Assembly (NCBI RefSeq): GCF_022346995.1
Contig: NZ_JAKRNM010000001.1
Span: 620,001-684,000 of the forward strand
From: Paenibacillus sp. ACRRY
GTDB taxonomy: Bacteria; Bacillota; Bacilli; Paenibacillales; Paenibacillaceae
Direction: 5' to 3'
Length of the DNA stretch: 64,000 nt
Shown: positions 1 through 8,261 of the stretch, one piece after another
Numbering within the stretch: position 1 is the stretch's first letter
Layout: every line of letters begins with the position of its first letter
The notes under the pieces: generated by a model
Told to the model about the DNA's origin: nothing
The model's input: only the letters and a program-made list of their open reading frames with translations
The model's database searches: none
Position numbers and translations under genes: made by a program

Positions 1-26
1 TCTAATTGCTTATTATCCATATCCAT
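1..26 (-). CDS. 5' end of a leftward gene of unknown function (partial)
   Basis: Only the first eight codons lie in the window. Reading leftward, a GGGAGGA ribosome binding site sits 8 bases before an ATG, followed by codons for MDMDNKQL. The reading frame leaves the window at position 1, so the product cannot be identified. The palindromic operator directly upstream is of the kind used by TetR- or MarR-type repressors, and a related operator at 36507-36545 precedes a decayed MFS exporter. A drug exporter or its autoregulated repressor is therefore a reasonable guess, but only a guess. Confidence 0.55.
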
Positions 27-46
27 AGTTAATCCTCCCTCATCAA

Positions 47-85
47 ATTAGTTTCATTGTCTAACTGTTAGATTGTGAAACTAAT
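47..85. promoter_or_regulatory. Palindromic operator upstream of the leftward partial gene
   Basis: The outer arms ATTAGTTTCA (47-56) and TGAAACTAAT (76-85) are perfectly complementary, as are the inner arms TCTAAC (60-65) and GTTAGA (67-72), around a single central base at 66. This is a long, symmetric protein-binding site for a dimeric repressor. It lies in the promoter region of the leftward gene starting at 26. Confidence 0.6.
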
Positions 86-151
86 ATTAACATTATGATT
101 TTTTGAAGTCAACAGCTGAAAAATAAATGTCCAAGAGAATGACTATATACA

Positions 152-405
152 CTACTTTATTAGCTTTTCTCGTTCAGGTTCTGCAAGCTCGAATTGAACA
201 TGCAAAAAGGACAAAGCAGCACAAACATCTGCTTCGTCCAAGGCAAATAAAATAAAGTCCCCTAGGATTCCTATTGTTACCGATACCGAGTAGCTGCCCG
301 CAATAAGAATACACCAGACAGTTCCTCTGGTAATGTCGGTTTTCGCTGCGCAGCAGATTCAGCAATTTTCTTCACATAGGGCGAAAATAGAGGACATTGT
401 TTCAT
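152..405 (-). pseudogene. Possible decayed gene fragment
   Basis: Reading leftward, an ATG at 403-405 opens about 42 codons (beginning [20 protein letters not shown]) that stop. A second frame continues to a stop at 152-154 with plausible protein character (for example the stretch [20 protein letters not shown] and an acidic, hydrophilic end). The two pieces could be one frameshifted gene. No family was recognised and no ribosome binding site is clear, so this may be chance. Apart from this, 86-420 holds nothing I can name. Confidence 0.15.
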
Positions 406-420
406 TGATCATCAGGTAAG

Positions 421-450
421 TTACAATGCATATGGAGACTAGTATATAAT
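421..450 (+). promoter_or_regulatory. Candidate sigma-A promoter for the first O-acetyltransferase
   Basis: TTACAA (421-426) and TATAAT (445-450) are separated by 18 bases and lie 30 bases before the start codon at 480. The -10 box is a perfect match to the vegetative consensus, while the -35 box is weaker. Confidence 0.45.
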
Positions 451-479
451 TAGTAAAACCATTTTGCCTGGAGGAAGAA

Positions 480-1028
480 ATGAAACAACATAAAGAGAAG
501 GTTTATTACGAACGGGGAACGACGGAATTACGTGATAGAAGCATACGAGCCCAAAAGCTTGTTAAGGCCTTTAATGATTGCGATCCGGAAGATGGACAAA
601 AGAAAGAGCGATTGATTCGGGAACTATTTGGCAGCATATCAGAAGGCATTAGCATTGAGCATAATTTCCACTGTGATCTGGGTTATAACATTCATGTTGG
701 CCGAAACTTCTATGCAGGATACAACTGCACCATTCTGGATATGGCGGAGGTTCGGATCGGTGATGACTGTATGATAGGACCTAATGTCGGCATTTACACG
801 GCTGGTCATAATATAGCACCAATGAATCGAAACAAATCGGGTCACGGCATTTCCATCGTAATTGGTAATAATGTCTGGATCGGAGGTCACTGCGCCATTT
901 TACAGGGTGTTTCAATAGGGGATAATTCCATTGTGGCAGCGGGTTCAATAGTAACGAAGGATGTGCCGCCAAACACGATTGTTGCGGGGAATCCAGCCAA
1001 GGTGCTTAAACATATTTCAGACGAATAG
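480..1028 (+). CDS. Sugar O-acetyltransferase (maltose acetyltransferase type)
   Basis: This 182-residue protein belongs to the LacA/Maa hexapeptide acyltransferases, which move an acetyl group from acetyl-CoA to a sugar hydroxyl in the cytoplasm. The N-terminal part is the short helical Maa domain. From about residue 60 there are repeated isoleucine/valine-rich hexapeptides that build a left-handed beta helix (IGDDCMIGPNVGIYTAGH, IGNNVWIGG, IGDNSIVAAGSIVTKDVP). The His in YTAGHN is in the position of the catalytic base, and the end NTIVAGNPAKVL is typical. GGAGGA precedes the ATG at good spacing. The length is normal for the family. It may detoxify non-metabolised sugars, but the real acceptor is unknown. 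A second, diverged copy lies at 3595. Confidence 0.9.
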   Translation: MKQHKEKVYYERGTTELRDRSIRAQKLVKAFNDCDPEDGQKKERLIRELFGSISEGISIEHNFHCDLGYNIHVGRNFYAGYNCTILDMAEVRIGDDCMIGPNVGIYTAGHNIAPMNRNKSGHGISIVIGNNVWIGGHCAILQGVSIGDNSIVAAGSIVTKDVPPNTIVAGNPAKVLKHISDE

Positions 1029-1081
1029 GGGAGTTTGAAAGATAGATTAAGAATATGGTATTCTTCTCCGATTAATTCTAA

Positions 1082-1131
1082 AAAACAACCTAGTATCTTC
1101 ACGGAGTGATGTGGGGATATCGGGTTGTTTT
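1082..1131. terminator. Inverted repeat between convergent genes, probable weak terminator
   Basis: AAAACAACC (1082-1090) pairs with GGTTGTTTT (1123-1131) across a 32-base loop. It lies between the converging O-acetyltransferase and AraC genes and is A-rich on one side and T-rich on the other, so it could end transcription in both directions. Confidence 0.35.
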
Positions 1132-1136
1132 ACATT

Positions 1137-2039
1137 TTAAGAGGAGTCGTTACTCGTAACTTGTTTTCGGTAATTTTGGGGAACTATCCCCATTTGTTTA
1201 CGGAAAATGGACGAAAAGTAACTCGAACTTTGGAAACCGCAGGCAAGCGCAATTTCACTTATGGATCTACGTGTTTCTTTTAACATTTCACAGCTTTTTT
1301 GTAGACGATATTGAGTGACATAGTTATTGGGCGTTTGCCCCACATACTTGTTGAATAGCGTGCAACAACGGCTTCGGCAAACTGCTCCTGCAGATGCGAT
1401 TTCATCAAGAGTTATTTTTTGATCATAGTTTTGATGAATGAAACGAGTCATATCCTGAACGTGCGTTAATACTCCAGGTTGCTCGAAATTGGGCTGCAAA
1501 TGTTCTCCTATACTGGCACACAAAGATAGAGCTTGTGATACCAGACGAAGTGGATTGGGCTGAGTATGTTCCGTGTGCATTTCCCTATAAATATCCTGAA
1601 TGGACTCTAATATGCTTTGCTGCCAAGCCACCTTCTCTGTAAGCACAAGAAAATCAGCCATCGTTAAACTAAACTTTTCCGTCCAGTATGTTTGAATAAA
1701 TGAAGTCTTCTCGCCAAGGATAGAGGGATGAATAACGACGACAAGAAAGACACAATCGTTATGATCGGCAAGAGAATAACCGAAATGCAAACGTTGGCTG
1801 TTCACGAAAATTCCTTCTCCTTGATGCAATCGAGTGATGCTTCCATTAACAGAGAACTCCATCGATCCTTTTTGTACATAGATAAACTCCACATCCACAT
1901 GCCAATGTGCGACTGCCGCATAATTGTTAAATTGATGAAGGCTTCCCTTTCGGACATACAGCGGTATATCAGGAAGATTATAATCCAAACGCTCTGATAA
2001 ATCAGAAAACACCTCTAAATTCTTCGTCAACGAGATCAC
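1137..2039 (-). CDS. AraC-family transcriptional regulator with cupin sensor
   Basis: The protein has 300 residues. Residues about 35-110 form a cupin ligand-binding domain (histidines in AHWHVDVEFIYVQKG, then LHQGEGIFVNSQRLH). The last 100 residues hold the two helix-turn-helix motifs of the AraC/XylS family (KITLDEIASAGAVCRSRCC; SISEIALACGFQSSSYFSSI followed by FRKQMG). Cupin-AraC proteins of this shape usually sense a sugar or other small molecule. The gene is divergent from the MATE exporter, with their starts about 108 bases apart, so that exporter is the most likely target. The start is near the 5' end of the open frame; no strong ribosome site decides it. Confidence 0.88.
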   Translation of the reverse strand: MISLTKNLEVFSDLSERLDYNLPDIPLYVRKGSLHQFNNYAAVAHWHVDVEFIYVQKGSMEFSVNGSITRLHQGEGIFVNSQRLHFGYSLADHNDCVFLVVVIHPSILGEKTSFIQTYWTEKFSLTMADFLVLTEKVAWQQSILESIQDIYREMHTEHTQPNPLRLVSQALSLCASIGEHLQPNFEQPGVLTHVQDMTRFIHQNYDQKITLDEIASAGAVCRSRCCTLFNKYVGQTPNNYVTQYRLQKSCEMLKETRRSISEIALACGFQSSSYFSSIFRKQMGIVPQNYRKQVTSNDSS

Positions 2040-2147
2040 CCTTAAGTGTATACGATTTTAATAAAATTATAGCCAATATTAATGGAAAGTACAAAGATAT
2101 TATCCTATTCTTATATTGTGTAAATCAATGGAGAGGACAGGATATCG

Positions 2148-3524
2148 TTGAGAAATCGCATACAACTCAGAGGATTGGAGAATCGGGATTTTAATCGAGA
2201 GTTAATGACACTCGTTATTCCCATTGCGTTACAAAATTTAATATCGGCAACCGTGATATCTGTTGATGTCATTATGCTGGGCATGATTAGCCAATCTGCA
2301 ATGTCAGCTGTATCACTCGCAGGGCAGATTACGTTTGCATTAACATTGTTTTATATGGGGATGTCAACAGGGGCTGGTATCCTTACTGCGCAATACTGGG
2401 GAAAGAAGGATATCTCCACCATACAGCGCATTCTTAGTATTGCCTGCATGTTCTCCTTTTGCGTCTCGATTTTGTTTTTTTTGTCCTCTTTCATTATGCC
2501 AGAAGCCCTTATGCGCTTGTTTACCAGTGATATAGAACTAATTGAATATGGCTCACGGTTTTTACAAATGAATTCCTTTTCCTATCTTGTCATGGGAATT
2601 TCGCAAATGTATCTCAGTGTGATTAGAAGTATGGAAAATGCAAAACTCAGCGCGTGGATTAGTTCACTATGTTTAATCTTAAACATTTTGTTCAATGCTG
2701 TTTGCATCTTTGTTATATTTCCATCGAAGCCCGAGCTGGCTATTTCGGCAGTAGCTCTTGCAACGGTTGCAGCAAGGGTGATTGAATTTGCATGCTGCAT
2801 TATTCACTCCGCGACGAAGGGATCTGTGCGTTTTCGCTTACCCTTACGAGATGACGTTCAGCGTAAATTGCTAAAGGATTTCTTAAAATACGCCTTGCCT
2901 GTACAGGGAAACTATATTGTATGGGGAGGAGCGCTTACCGCTACTGCTGCCATTATTGGGCATGTGAACTCAGACATGGTAGCTGCAAATTCAATAGCGT
3001 CAGTTGTTAAAAATCTGGCGGTTGTCCTGTGTGGAGGTATAGCGACAGGTGGCTCTGTACTTATTGGGAAATATTTGGGACAGGGTGAACTCGAGAAAGC
3101 AAAGTATGCAGGCAACAAAATGGGCTTTTACGCTTTGCTATTTGGAATTATTGCAGGTTGTACGATCCTAGTCATTAAACCGCTTGTATACTCCATCGTG
3201 CATTTGAATCCAACTGCACAAAGTTACCTGGATGGCATGCTTTACATTAGTGCGTACTATTGTATAGCCAAGTCAATAAACTCTACGATTATAGCTGGTA
3301 TTTTTACGGCAGGTGGGGATTCCAAATTTGGATTTTGGTGTGACACCGTTGTCATGTGGGTAATCATTCTGCCGCTTAGTTACTTATGTGCATTTGTTTG
3401 GCAAGTGCCGCCGATATTGTTGTATATCATCATCAGCTTAGACGAGATCATTAAATTACCCATCACGTTTATTCGATATCGACAGTTTAAGTGGCTTAAC
3501 AACATTACTAGAAACTTTGCATAA
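2148..3524 (+). CDS. MATE-family efflux transporter
   Basis: The 458-residue polytopic membrane protein shows about twelve hydrophobic segments and MATE landmarks: LMTLVIPIALQNLI in the first helix, GMSTGAGILTAQYWGKKD after the second, and GGIATGGSVLIGKYLGQGE in the matching place of the second half. MATE proteins export cationic drugs or metabolites in exchange for sodium or protons. The start is a TTG at 2148, preceded by GGAGAGGA. It is divergent from an AraC regulator that probably controls it. The short end (ITRNFA) and total length are normal for the family. Substrate unknown. Confidence 0.9.
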   Translation: MRNRIQLRGLENRDFNRELMTLVIPIALQNLISATVISVDVIMLGMISQSAMSAVSLAGQITFALTLFYMGMSTGAGILTAQYWGKKDISTIQRILSIACMFSFCVSILFFLSSFIMPEALMRLFTSDIELIEYGSRFLQMNSFSYLVMGISQMYLSVIRSMENAKLSAWISSLCLILNILFNAVCIFVIFPSKPELAISAVALATVAARVIEFACCIIHSATKGSVRFRLPLRDDVQRKLLKDFLKYALPVQGNYIVWGGALTATAAIIGHVNSDMVAANSIASVVKNLAVVLCGGIATGGSVLIGKYLGQGELEKAKYAGNKMGFYALLFGIIAGCTILVIKPLVYSIVHLNPTAQSYLDGMLYISAYYCIAKSINSTIIAGIFTAGGDSKFGFWCDTVVMWVIILPLSYLCAFVWQVPPILLYIIISLDEIIKLPITFIRYRQFKWLNNITRNFA

Positions 3525-3594
3525 ACCTGGTCTTCACTACGGGTTAGGCAATTTACTCTAAATAAATTTAGGCATATACAAAGGAGAATGTTGC

Positions 3595-4224
3595 ATGAAT
3601 ATTCAAGAACGAATGGCTAGCAAACAATTATTCACAGATCACGATGCGAATTATCCGAAAGAGGCTGCAGAGTTGGCCAAAGCGCGTCAGCGAGGTAAGA
3701 CATTATGCTATGAAATTAATAATCTGCACCCCGATGATGTTGAAATGAGAAAAACGTTAATGAAGCAACTTTTTGGAAGCATTGGAGAAAATGTATGGAT
3801 GGAACCGCCAATTCGCATGTCTTATGGTTCCAATACAACCGTAGGGGATAATGTATATATCAATTTCAATCTAACTGTAGTCGACGACTACAAAGTTACT
3901 ATCGGGAATGATGTCATGTTTGGACCAAATGTAACGATTGCTGTAACCAATCATCCTGTACATCCCGAAAAGCGCAAGGAAGGCGGAATGTTTGCATTAC
4001 CCGTGGTCATCGAAGATGGGGCCTGGATCGGAAGCGGAGCAATTATTGTGCCCGGGGTCACGATTGGTAAAGGGAGTGTAGTTGGTGCTGGTAGTGTGGT
4101 AACCAAGGATATCCCGGCGAATGTAATTGCAGTTGGGAATCCATGCAGAGTGCTTCGGGAGATTACAGATCATGATCGAGAGTATTACTATAAAGACATG
4201 CGGTTTGATCAAGTTGAATGGTAG
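3595..4224 (+). CDS. Sugar O-acetyltransferase, second copy
   Basis: This 209-residue hexapeptide acyltransferase is of the maltose/galactoside acetyltransferase type. It is longer than the protein at 480 and only moderately similar to it. The Maa domain occupies about residues 5-60. The left-handed beta helix follows (VGDNVYINFNLTVVDDYKVT, IGNDVMFGPNVTI, IEDGAWIGSGAIIVPGVTIG). The His of VTNHPVHP is the expected catalytic base, and the chain ends with VIAVGNPCRVL and a charged tail typical of Maa. AAGGAGAA lies before the ATG. It is 70 bases behind the MATE gene and may be cotranscribed with it, which would make an acetylate-then-export unit; that link is inference. Confidence 0.9.
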   Translation: MNIQERMASKQLFTDHDANYPKEAAELAKARQRGKTLCYEINNLHPDDVEMRKTLMKQLFGSIGENVWMEPPIRMSYGSNTTVGDNVYINFNLTVVDDYKVTIGNDVMFGPNVTIAVTNHPVHPEKRKEGGMFALPVVIEDGAWIGSGAIIVPGVTIGKGSVVGAGSVVTKDIPANVIAVGNPCRVLREITDHDREYYYKDMRFDQVEW

Positions 4225-4320
4225 GAACTGATCGTTTTATTGCATAAAAGCAAGGCTCGTATTAAGTCAAATGAAATCGTGTAATCTCCGATCATCTGAC
4301 TTCTGGAGAGGAGTTTTTCT

Positions 4321-4491
4321 ATGAACATCATTTATTTCATTCTTACATTAGTTACCCTTTATTTTGTCATTACAGCGATTGTTCATTCTCGTCACACCCA
4401 CGTGTTAGCACATAAAATGGAAAAACAGTTTGAACATTACTTCAATGAAGATGTCCATCATAATGATCAGCATATCGAATCCAAAGGATAG
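4321..4491 (+). CDS. Small single-pass membrane protein
   Basis: This open frame encodes 56 residues behind a strong GGAGAGGAG ribosome site 6 bases before the ATG. Residues about 3-22 form a hydrophobic helix (IIYFILTLVTLYFVITAIV), followed by a hydrophilic, histidine-rich tail (HSRHTHVLAHKMEKQFEHYF, then EDVHHNDQH). The shape suggests a membrane-anchored peptide with an exposed His-rich end that might bind metal. No family is recognised. It stands alone and is followed by a clear terminator, which supports it being a real gene. Confidence 0.6.
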   Translation: MNIIYFILTLVTLYFVITAIVHSRHTHVLAHKMEKQFEHYFNEDVHHNDQHIESKG

Positions 4492-4575
4492 TTATGCTTA
4501 CTAGTCAAGTACAAATGTTCCTATGCACCTATTAAGTATTTAATAGAAAATGATAATTCAATAAAGCCAAAAAGC

Positions 4576-4609
4576 AGCTGATCAATGTGGTCGGCTCTTT
4601 TTTCTTTTC
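4576..4609 (+). terminator. Rho-independent terminator
   Basis: AGCTGATCA, a 3-base loop and TGGTCGGCT form a 9-bp stem (two G-U pairs), followed by CTTTTTTCTTTT. It ends the small membrane protein transcript. The stretch from here to 4780 holds the promoter region of the two-component operon. Confidence 0.8.
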
Positions 4610-4780
4610 AAACTGAACAGGGAGGATTCAAGGATCTCAAAGGCTTTATTTAACGATTTTACTTTTTCGTTCCCGTGCATGATAAAACACGAAATTGATT
4701 AATTCTATACAAATCGTTAACATAAGTAACAATGTCAGTAACGTTTAAGACATGATTATTTATACGAGACGGGGATTATC

Positions 4781-5479
4781 ATGAATAACGCGAAAATTCT
4801 AATTATTGAAGACGATGCACCCATTGCCGATTTACTCTCATACGGCCTTTCCATGGAGGGATTTCAAACAAGGATCGCCTCAAGTGGAGCAGCTGGGATG
4901 AGCGAGCTACAGATGTTCCAACCTGATCTGTTACTTCTAGACTGGATGCTTCCAGATCAGAGCGGACTGGATATATGCAAAAGAGTGACCTCCGAGTATA
5001 ACATTCCCATCTTCATGATTACTGCAAAGTCGGATATTACCGACAAAGTGTTGGGTCTGGAATTTGGAGCAGATGATTATATCACCAAACCTTTCGACCT
5101 TCGAGAAGTCATTGCCCGGATTCGAACCATTCTTCGCCGATTGGAGCAGTCCAATCAAAAGGATCATCATAATCTACATCATGAAATTATTCGTTTTCAT
5201 GACATTGAGATTCGAGCTGAAGAACGATCAGTCAGTAAAAAAGGTCAACAGGTTGAATTAACGCCCAAGGAATACGATTTACTCATGACGCTAGTGAGAA
5301 ATCCAGGGAGAATTTTTAGCAGATCTGAATTGCTTGATGTAGTGTGGGGATATCATTTTGCAGGGGATACACGAACTGTGGATACCCATATTCAGCGACT
5401 TCGCAAAAAGCTGGATGCGATGGATAACATTGCGACGGTATTCGGGGTTGGTTATAAGTTCAAAAAAACAGGTGATTAA
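4781..5479 (+). CDS. OmpR/PhoB-family response regulator
   Basis: This 232-residue protein has a receiver domain at about 5-118 with the acidic pair EDD at 10-12, the phosphoacceptor Asp54 (LLLLDWMLPD) and the conserved Lys in YITKPFD. A winged-helix DNA-binding domain follows at about 135-230 (ELTPKEYDLLMTLVRNPGRI, then RTVDTHIQRLRKKLD and VFGVGYKF). It is the cytoplasmic output partner of the kinase that starts 3 bases after its stop. Such regulators bind direct repeats spaced about 11 bp apart. The promoters at 8163 and 13337 carry exactly that pattern, so they are candidate targets, although another OmpR-type protein such as PhoP could be the real binder. Confidence 0.93.
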   Translation: MNNAKILIIEDDAPIADLLSYGLSMEGFQTRIASSGAAGMSELQMFQPDLLLLDWMLPDQSGLDICKRVTSEYNIPIFMITAKSDITDKVLGLEFGADDYITKPFDLREVIARIRTILRRLEQSNQKDHHNLHHEIIRFHDIEIRAEERSVSKKGQQVELTPKEYDLLMTLVRNPGRIFSRSELLDVVWGYHFAGDTRTVDTHIQRLRKKLDAMDNIATVFGVGYKFKKTGD

Positions 5480-5481
5480 AC

Positions 5482-6948
5482 ATGCATAAAATCAGTATCA
5501 AATTCCTCCTCGGCTTTCTGTTGATCTTCACTTTTTCTTTTGTTGTCCTAAGTCAGACGGTAAAAGGGATCATTCATACAAGCAACCAAAACCTGATTAT
5601 CACCGAACTCGAAGGGCTTAAAAATAATAGTAATGTCTATGTACGTCAGACCTATCTGATAAATCACTTCACGAGCAATGAACTTTATTTTGGAGAGATG
5701 GCCGAAGAACTCGGAAACAACTTGAATCATGCGACTGGAAATAGTGTTGGCGTGTATACCGTTAACGGAGAGTTATTGTATGCTTCTGACAAATCCTTGT
5801 TTTCCGAAACACAGCGAACGGATCTGCAAGAGGCTATTCATGGCAGCACCGCATTTAACATCGAGTACGATGAGAACAAGACGTCCGTATTGTTTTCTTA
5901 TCCTGTTATGATCGATGGAGCAAAAGTGGGGATTCTGCGTTTTTACAAAGATTTTAGTTTGTTATATCAGCAGAGTAACCGAATCTTGGATACTACGCTC
6001 TACATTACGCTAGCTATTTTTGCAGTAACATTTATTTTCTCCTTCATCTTGTCCAGACATATCACTCTGCCACTGGGCAAACTTGCACGGGCCTCTTCCG
6101 AAGTGAAAAATGGGAATTTGAACGTGCGTATCGGATTTAAACGGAAGGATGAGATTGGTCGACTTGCTGACAATTTTAATGAGATGATTAATCAGATCGA
6201 CCTGCAAATGAGTATCATTAAAAAGGATCGGGACCACCTCAAAGAACTTCATCAACAGGAAAAAAGATTCTTTGATAATATTACTCATGAACTTAAAACG
6301 CCTTTGACTTCCATATTGGGTTATGCCGAGGTCATTAAGACCCATGGAGAACGAGACCGAAGCTTTTTTGAAAAAGGAATGGACCATATCGTAGAAGAGA
6401 GCAAGCGCCTACACAATATGGTACTCAAGCTGCTTGAAGTGTCTCGACGTCATGCAACTAATCAAGAACTGGACAACGTTGAAGCTGGAGCAGTTCTTCG
6501 AGATGTATGTGAATCCATGTCCATACGAGCACAGCGTTACAAAAAAAACATAACAGTAGATATTGAGAACGGATTATATTTGCTTGCGCAAGAGGACCGA
6601 ATTCGACAACTCTTTATTAACCTGTTGGATAATGCGATTAAATACAGCTTGGACTTCTCGGAAATAAACGTAAGAGGTTTCCACGTGGACAGTAAAATTC
6701 AATTCATCGTAGAAAATTCAAGTAATCCAATCGATGCGAAGCAGCTTTCCAAACTATTTGAACCTTTCTATCTGGCGCACCCGAAGGATTCAGAAGAGGG
6801 TAGTGTTGGTTTGGGGTTAAGCATCGTCAAGTCAATTGTGGACGAATTGGAAGGTTCAATTTCGATGGTGAGCCAAGATAACCATACCATAGTCACTGTA
6901 GAATTTAACCGAATAAAAACGGTAGAGGAGGGGACACGTCATGGCTAG
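5482..6948 (+). CDS. Membrane sensor histidine kinase
   Basis: The protein has 488 residues. Two transmembrane helices (about 8-28 and 172-194) bracket an extracellular domain of about 145 residues. A HAMP linker follows (ITLPLGKLARASSEVKNGNL). The dimerisation domain carries the phosphorylated His near residue 269 (NITHELKTPLTSILGYAEV). The ATPase domain shows the N box NLLDNAIKYS and the G box SVGLGLSIVKSI. It should phosphorylate the regulator encoded immediately upstream. Its 3' end overlaps the next lipoprotein gene by 8 bases, so the lipoprotein is probably made together with it and may tune its sensing. Confidence 0.93.
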   Translation: MHKISIKFLLGFLLIFTFSFVVLSQTVKGIIHTSNQNLIITELEGLKNNSNVYVRQTYLINHFTSNELYFGEMAEELGNNLNHATGNSVGVYTVNGELLYASDKSLFSETQRTDLQEAIHGSTAFNIEYDENKTSVLFSYPVMIDGAKVGILRFYKDFSLLYQQSNRILDTTLYITLAIFAVTFIFSFILSRHITLPLGKLARASSEVKNGNLNVRIGFKRKDEIGRLADNFNEMINQIDLQMSIIKKDRDHLKELHQQEKRFFDNITHELKTPLTSILGYAEVIKTHGERDRSFFEKGMDHIVEESKRLHNMVLKLLEVSRRHATNQELDNVEAGAVLRDVCESMSIRAQRYKKNITVDIENGLYLLAQEDRIRQLFINLLDNAIKYSLDFSEINVRGFHVDSKIQFIVENSSNPIDAKQLSKLFEPFYLAHPKDSEEGSVGLGLSIVKSIVDELEGSISMVSQDNHTIVTVEFNRIKTVEEGTRHG

Positions 6949-8086
6949 AACACATAGTGGATGGTTTTTAGGTATGATGGTTCTTATGATCCTTGTTCTT
7001 ACAAGCTGTGGTACACGTCCGCAAAACGAAACTATTATCATTTCTGGCTCGGAAGAATCGGAACAAACACATGAGGACTTGAGTCCCGTTCAAGTGCGTA
7101 AAATCTATCGTCTCCCCAAGGAAAATGTAGATAAGGGATATTGGTTGGGCTGGTCCTCAACGAAATCAATGATTGGAGCATTCAATTCTGCGTTAGATCC
7201 TGAACACTTGCAATTGAAAGGGTTGGTGTATCCCTTCGAACAGAGTGGAATTATTTCAGAGATCGACATGGATAGTACGCGTATGATGCTCTCGCCGGAT
7301 GGAACCCACCTTGCTGATGTTAGTACAACAAGAACCACTGCAACGTTAAAGTTGTTTTCAATACAGAACAGTAAAGAAACACAAGCTGAAACCCTTAATT
7401 TAACGAGCCAGAATTACTTGCAGAGTTTGTCCTGGTCGGACAACAGTGAGTATATCAGTTATCTGATTGTTGACGCTGTCCATCCAGAAAAGAATATGCT
7501 AAGGATCTACGACTTAAAAACCAGGAAATCCGCATCGTACGTATTAAATGGTTTCAATGATGATGACACGTTGATTGGGTTCCAGGTATCTAATGATGGC
7601 CAAAATGCATTGATCAAGCTGTTTGATTCCACTCAATCGAGTAGAACAACTGTAGTGCTTGGCAAACTGATTGATGGTCAATTGCAGATTAAGTACAAAC
7701 GTCAAATAGCAGATAAGCAGATGACCTGGATCGGAGATGATCAGTTTGCTTTTTTGGGAAGGGACGGTACGTTGTATGAATACGATCAGCGTAATGGAGA
7801 GTTATCCGTCATTATGGAACGAGTCTCTGCATATGAACTCTCTTCAGACAAAAAGTTTATAGCGTATACACTTCAAGATGAGGATGCTGTATATGTTGGC
7901 AAAATGCAAGGAAGAAATGTGCTATACAACGAGCCCGTCTACCATGGTGTTTTACCGTTAAATATGAAGTGGAGTCCGGACAATAACCGTCTGTTCATTC
8001 AAGGCCCTAAGGCCTTTACGAGTCCGAACGTCATTCAGAGTGATGATCCCACAGAGGAGCCTGCTTTTATTATCGAATTTGAATAG
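6941..8086 (+). CDS. Lipoprotein with beta-propeller-like sequence, TCS accessory
   Basis: This 381-residue protein begins with a lipoprotein signal (hydrophobic LGMMVLMILVLTSCG, with LTSC as lipobox), so it should be anchored on the outer face of the membrane. The rest has recurring blade-like segments with SPDG/SPDN turns (MMLSPDGTHLADV, LSWSDNSEYISYL, MKWSPDNNRLFIQ), similar to TolB/WD40-type propellers; the fold is inferred. A strong GAGGAGGGG site precedes the ATG. The gene overlaps the kinase gene by 8 bases and ends the operon before a terminator. A role as ligand-sensing partner of the kinase is plausible but not shown by sequence alone. Confidence 0.75.
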   Translation: MARTHSGWFLGMMVLMILVLTSCGTRPQNETIIISGSEESEQTHEDLSPVQVRKIYRLPKENVDKGYWLGWSSTKSMIGAFNSALDPEHLQLKGLVYPFEQSGIISEIDMDSTRMMLSPDGTHLADVSTTRTTATLKLFSIQNSKETQAETLNLTSQNYLQSLSWSDNSEYISYLIVDAVHPEKNMLRIYDLKTRKSASYVLNGFNDDDTLIGFQVSNDGQNALIKLFDSTQSSRTTVVLGKLIDGQLQIKYKRQIADKQMTWIGDDQFAFLGRDGTLYEYDQRNGELSVIMERVSAYELSSDKKFIAYTLQDEDAVYVGKMQGRNVLYNEPVYHGVLPLNMKWSPDNNRLFIQGPKAFTSPNVIQSDDPTEEPAFIIEFE

Positions 8087-8100
8087 CACCAATTCATTCA

Positions 8101-8139
8101 AACACGCATCACGGAGCCATCCGTGTCTGCGTGTTTTTT
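8101..8139 (+). terminator. Strong Rho-independent terminator
   Basis: AACACGCATCACGGA pairs with TCCGTGTCTGCGTGTT around the loop GCCA, and TTTT follows. It closes the two-component operon just before the acyltransferase promoter. Confidence 0.9.
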
Positions 8140-8162
8140 CTGTGTCAACAGACATACGCCTG

Positions 8163-8220
8163 TTGTGACAACTTGTTTACATCTTGATCAAACTTTGGCG
8201 ACATCTGCTGATTATATTGA
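8163..8220 (+). promoter_or_regulatory. Promoter with four 11-bp-phased direct repeats (PhoP-like boxes)
   Basis: Four hexamers lie exactly 11 bases apart: GTGACA (8165-8170), TTTACA (8176-8181), ATCAAA (8187-8192) and GCGACA (8198-8203). A -10-like TATATT (8213-8218) follows 9 bases after the last. The same four hexamers in the same order, with the same 9-base gap to TATATT, occur on the other strand at 13282-13335. The 5-base spacers differ at a few positions while the hexamers are identical, which is what selection for protein binding would leave. OmpR-family activators such as PhoP bind this way in Bacillus. It drives the acyltransferase starting at 8262. Confidence 0.75.
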
Positions 8221-8261
8221 TTAAAGAGAACAAGCCCATATACAGACAAGGACTGAGACAT

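Noticed and set aside
4711..4745. Repeated TAAC motifs before the response regulator gene at 4781, considered as autoregulatory boxes.
   Set aside because: Spacing is 9 and 12 bases, not a constant period, and the match to the boxes at 8163 is poor.
8184..8261. Upstream extension of the acyltransferase frame (26 further codons).
   Set aside because: It runs through the promoter boxes and -10, so it cannot be transcribed as part of the coding region; ATG 8262 has a good ribosome site.
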